A stretch of 64,000 bases of DNA from Palaemon carinicauda (lineage: Eukaryota > Arthropoda > Malacostraca > Decapoda > Palaemonidae). Made by a program: the position numbers and the translations under genes. Shown in pieces: positions 60,150 through 64,000 of the stretch. The DNA is taken from positions 86,296,311 through 86,360,310 of the forward strand of contig NC_090728.1 of NCBI RefSeq assembly GCF_036898095.1, given 5' to 3'. Under the pieces are notes generated by a model that ran no database searches, was not told the origin of the DNA, and saw only the letters and a program-made list of their open reading frames with translations. The first letter of the stretch is position 1. Each line of letters opens with the position of its first letter.

Positions 60150-60430
60150 TTATCCCATGACACGACACCAAAAATAAAAGTAAGATGAGCATGTGATGGA
60201 GAGGTTTTGGAAAACAAAATTTGATTAAGAAAAGTAAAATGGCACTTTCTATAAATAGAAAAGTATTTAATGAGATGGTGCTACCAGTATGATACTCACT
60301 CATCAGAAACTTGGAACCTTACTAAAGAGTTACAACTCGAACAGAGCTTTCGAAATAATAATGATGGGTATATCACAGAGACAGAAAAAGAAACATAGAT
60401 ACAAGAGCAAACTACAGTAGAAAATGCTCT
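60150..60430 (+). repeat. LINE fragment, plus strand (RT C-terminus)
   Basis: Pieces read [10 protein letters not shown].. and [19 protein letters not shown], the same RT C-terminal region as in the RTE-like LINE at 42700-42850, opposite in orientation to 59718-59830. Confidence 0.65.
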
Positions 60431-60453
60431 AATAACATGTAAGATATATTCTT

Positions 60454-61145
60454 ACGAAGGTGCTCTAGTGTATAGTAAATATTTTATTCATGTATTTCTC
60501 TTTTATATTTGAGAGGTGTATAGCTAGCACGTAAAGTGAGCTCCTCTCATTTAGGTATAAGTAATTGTATGTAAATTACGTAAGACTTTCGTCGTTTATT
60601 TTATTGTATTTTTCATCCAAGCCAGTATATGTAAATTTATGCTATTTTTAAGAATTTACTTTTTATTTCAACTATTTTTTATGAAGTCTTACGTAATCTG
60701 TTCAAGTGTGCTGAAAGAACAATAAGAAGGATGAACGAGGGCTTATGTAGTTTTTAGTTGGTTTTCATGAGGTATTGTGTCATGTTTGTGTGAAATTAAG
60801 TAAGTCTTATATTTTCCACATGTTTGGAATATTCTTGAAACACCCAGAGTTAGTTTTATCTTTTTTTTTTAAGTTTCTAGGAGGGAGGTGGACGGAGCTA
60901 GATGAGAGAGAGTCGTCTCGTTGGTGCGTTGGTTTGCGTCTGAGACCTGATCGTTGGCAACCTTGCGCCGTTAGACACGGCCCCCAAGTTTCTAAACCCC
61001 CTGACCTAGAAGGATCTAGAATTTTTAAGAGCAGCAGAAGAGAACCAGCTGGTCCCAGTGAAAGAGCCAACCATATCCTCTCTCTCAAGTACCTTGAGTG
61101 TGTGTCCTCTACAAAGTGTATAAGGTTATACCCAACATATATCTA
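60454..61145 (+). repeat. Gmr1-family LTR, left part
   Basis: Begins ATTCTTACGAAGGTGCTCTAG; carries the TTACGTAAGAC / GTCTTACGTAA inverted pair (60576-60586, 60686-60696). Interrupted at 61145 by a DNA transposon; continues at 63144. Confidence 0.82.
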
Positions 61146-63143
61146 CTATGAGATTCAGGGTCTCTGTAACACGGTTTTTTGGACTTTGCTCCTTATCAAA
61201 GCATCGGATGGAGCTGAAAGTTGACATATGTATATCTTACAACCACACACAAATTTTGTCAGCATTATCAATAACCTAAACCTGATAGTTTTAATTTTTG
61301 TAGAGTAAAAATTATCTAGCCGACGCCATGGCCAGTGATAACGAGCCAAGAGTCAAAAACATTTATTACGTAAGCAATGTAAACACCTTTTGACAAAATT
61401 TTTCCCCGCCCATCCACCAGACACCCATTCACCTTGTTCCATCGGCTCTGAAACCCATAACAGTCAAGAATGGCTAACAGGATATGGAATTGCCCCCGTG
61501 GTTGCAAAACTGCATTTGTCTTACGACTTGCAACTTTATACAGTCAAGAGAAAACCCGTGGCCATATTTACTATAGCCTGAATAGGTAATTATTCAGTTT
61601 CTAGTTTAAATCCAATGTTTATGGTCTGATTTGTATGTAGCGTAACATGATAATAATACTTGTAATGTCATTCAGGCTTATGAACATTTCCATTAGCTAT
61701 TCACTATGCCACCAAGAGAGAGAGAGAGAGAGAAAGACAGAGATTGTATGCAAACAGCCTTTATATAACTATTTTTGTTAAAATGAGAATTTTGTGCTAA
61801 ACTCTCCATCAGACCAACGGATCATCCGATATATTTTTCTTCTTCTTCTTAGGACGTACGACCGTGTTGGCTATGTTTTGGGCATGACTGCATTTTGTAA
61901 ATAAATCAGGAATAGTTTTAGGAGTTTTATTTGTACATCTAATGGGAATTTATAGAAGTAAAGTGAACATAATTCATTTATCCTTTAAAATAATTACTAC
62001 ATGTAGCCAAACAAATAGTAGTAAAGATGATAATGCAATGAAGGAATGATTCCATACTTTATCTTTAGCTTCAACATCAGCAATAACATACCCAGTTGCC
62101 ATAATTTGTCAGCTTAATGAAATAACCTATCATCTAATGTTAAACTTAATTTCTGAGGAGGCCATGGCTTATTGCACAGTGAAAAAACATTACAAAGACT
62201 TATGAATGGCGGAACGATACATGAATGTGGGTGGGGTGTCTGTGCTAGCGTAGTAATACTACTACTATAGCAGTAGTGCCGCAACAGTAGTATACATGAA
62301 TTAAACGTTTAGGCCAACTGCTGGGATCCTTGAGGATCATTTAGCACTTTACAACTACTCGAGAAATGAGTTTTTACAGCCAGAATTTAAATTCTCTGAT
62401 CCAACGATGCCCATGATAGCCTTCAGTGTTATCCTGAATTATAACGAGGCCAAAGTGGGTGGAGCCTCATGAAGTCATCATTCTGACGATAATTATTGGT
62501 GAAGGTTTAACGCCAAAATACGGTGCCGGCTATTTTTTTTTTTTTTACAGTAAATAGGTAGGTAGATAGACAATAAATAAAAATTGCTTGACATTGGATA
62601 TAAAAGTTACCAAATCAAGCTTGTCTTCTATGTTTTTGAAAATTACCAACTATTCCTTACACCTTGTCAATCTGATTGTGACCTATAAAGTAGACTGTAA
62701 TTTCTTAGGAAACTTATTTTAGGAGTTAGACTAATAATCGAAGTATTTTTGTATTTATTAACATATTTTGTTGGTTTGTTCATTATGAAAATTATCAGTG
62801 GAGAGGTTTCAGAGTTCATAAAGGTGTACTGCTTTGCTTTTATTTAAACTTTCGTGTCATTGTTGGCAGAGGTATAGCCTTCGTTACGTATAGCCAATCA
62901 TCGATCGAGAAAGAGGGAAGAAATGCCGTCATAAGTTGCGTAACAAGTGCGTTCGAAACCTTTTCTCTGAGTAAGTTGGCCCGTCTTCAAGTACCAAATT
63001 TATTCAACCTACGTAATGCAGAATATAGTCAAAATTTATGTGTAGACATAATGTGCATTCTGAAGAAGCGTTATATTTATGAAATTCATAGATAAAGAAA
63101 TTATTGCGAAAAAACCGTGTTACAGAGGCCCTGAATCTCATAG
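61146..63143. mobile_element. Non-autonomous TIR transposon, about 2.0 kb, nested in an LTR
   Basis: Terminal inverted repeats of 35 bp with one mismatch: CTATGAGATTCAGGG.. at the left and its complement ..CCCTGAATCTCATAG at the right. TA flanks both ends (61144-61145, 63144-63145), and the interrupted LTR resumes on the far side. No transposase ORF in the interior. A short block at about 62310-62360 (CTGGGATCCTTGAGGATC) resembles another common decapod dispersed repeat. The TA duplication suggests mobilisation by a Tc1/mariner-type enzyme, but the family is not determined. Confidence 0.8.
61712..61734. repeat. (GA)n microsatellite
   Basis: AGAGAGAG run inside the TIR transposon. Confidence 0.9.
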
Positions 63144-63925
63144 TAGTTTAGTTTGTTAAAACGATACTGAAAGCTTGAAAGTGATTCCAAATTTATTGTT
63201 ATTATACATGCTAGTGTTATATAAATTTTTGTAACTGGCCCTGTGGGCTTTATGTGAAAACATGAAGTGTATTTGTAATGCTATCTGGTCGGAACCTACG
63301 TGTGAGCTAAAAACTTGTAAGTTTATCAGTTACTTTTCTGTAAATTATAATAAGTTTAATTATGAGAGTGTTAAAGATTAACTATTTTCAATAATTATCA
63401 ATAGGAAATATTTATGTAAAATTTAATTTCCAGTGAAACGAAAGATTGTATAATTTTCAGAGAGTAATATTCTCTTGTTCTGGTTTTGTTCAGATTTAAA
63501 ATTTCGAGTCATTTGATTATATAATTTTCATAAGTATCTTTTTCTTGTCTTAATCTAATGTTTTGTTCAGATTTTATTTCTGGTTTAAATTCTTTGAACG
63601 TGTTGTGATTTTTATAGAATATATTTATTTTTGTAAAGTGTATTATTTCATTCACCAGTGTTTCTTACAGAACTCTCTCGTATCCCTATTTAAGAATTGA
63701 AGTCAGAGGTTGTTTTGAATAGTTCTTAATAATAATTATTCAGTTTGTTTGAGTGTATGTAAGAGACCTTTGGATATTCAGTGTTTTTATATATTGTCGA
63801 CAGGGCGTTGAATAATTTTCTCAGAGAGCGGGTATTCATTTTTTCAAGTGTAACAGATTTATGAAAAAACAAACACGTGAGTTTGGAATCGGAAGATTAT
63901 GCATCTTGCCAGCCTTAATATAATA
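63144..63925 (+). repeat. Gmr1-family LTR, right part
   Basis: Resumes the LTR begun at 60454 (GTAACTGGCCCTGTGGGC.. at 63230, tandem subrepeats 63440-63590, GAGACCTTTGGATATTCAGTG at 63762) and ends near CCTTAATATAATATAATATA. Confidence 0.82.
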
Positions 63926-63935
63926 TAATATATTT

Positions 63936-63990
63936 TGGTGCCCAGACCCAGGACCATAACACAATATATATTTTTGGTGCTCTGACCCGG
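63936..63990 (+). promoter_or_regulatory. Duplicated primer-site-like sequence at window end
   Basis: TGGTGCCCAGACCC at 63936-63949 follows the LTR, and a second TGGTGCTCTGACCC occurs at about 63975. The internal region would continue past the window edge. Confidence 0.55.
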
Positions 63991-64000
63991 GACTATGTAA

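Overview
The window is repeat-dense, intron-bearing animal DNA. It has no bacterial-type operons. It holds mutually nested retrotransposons and DNA transposons, very long (TA)n microsatellites, and one short stretch of a spliced host gene. The TA-microsatellite load, a dispersed repeat ending in (AAT)n that I remember from shrimp and prawn sequence, and the mix of CsRn1, Mag, BEL/Pao, Tigger and RTE elements suggest a decapod crustacean. That assignment is inference; no barcode gene is present.

Layout. 1-1265: LTR remnant of the dominant long-LTR family, minus strand. 1323-5732: complete but decayed CsRn1-type Ty3/Gypsy element with 256-bp LTRs. 6557-12930: minus-strand BEL/Pao element (gag, zinc knuckles, protease, RT, RNase H, integrase) with an extra open SGNH-hydrolase-like ORF upstream of gag. 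13200-16116: no convincing gene. 16305-19083: Tigger/pogo transposon with TA duplication. 19110-33060: composite long-LTR Ty3/Gypsy copy (copy 1) with a solo-like LTR in its leader and a complete Mag-type element (23357-28155) nested in it. 33626-35413: internally deleted CsRn1-type relative. 36501-39636: three minus-strand exons of a coiled-coil host gene; intron 2 contains a LINE. 39728-40832: candidate Mutator-like element. 41340-42305: LTR fragment. 42460-45060: minus-strand RTE-like LINE split by an (AAT)n-tailed insertion. 45538-51830: second long-LTR copy, minus strand (copy 2). 52385-59332: third long-LTR copy, plus strand (copy 3). 59718-60430: inverted LINE fragments around a TA tract. 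60454-63925: another long LTR, split by a 2-kb terminal-inverted-repeat transposon; its primer site lies at the window edge.

The most informative system is the long-LTR family in copies 1-3. Integrase lies upstream of reverse transcriptase, the reverse of ordinary Ty3/Gypsy order, and the gag carries a region strongly resembling the vertebrate SCAN domain. Both are hallmarks of Gmr1-like elements, first described from deuterostomes. The second notable system is the BEL/Pao element paired with an SGNH-fold ORF in the same orientation. Every retroelement copy examined has lesions, but the SGNH ORF, the BEL integrase, and the DDD core of the Tigger transposase remain open.
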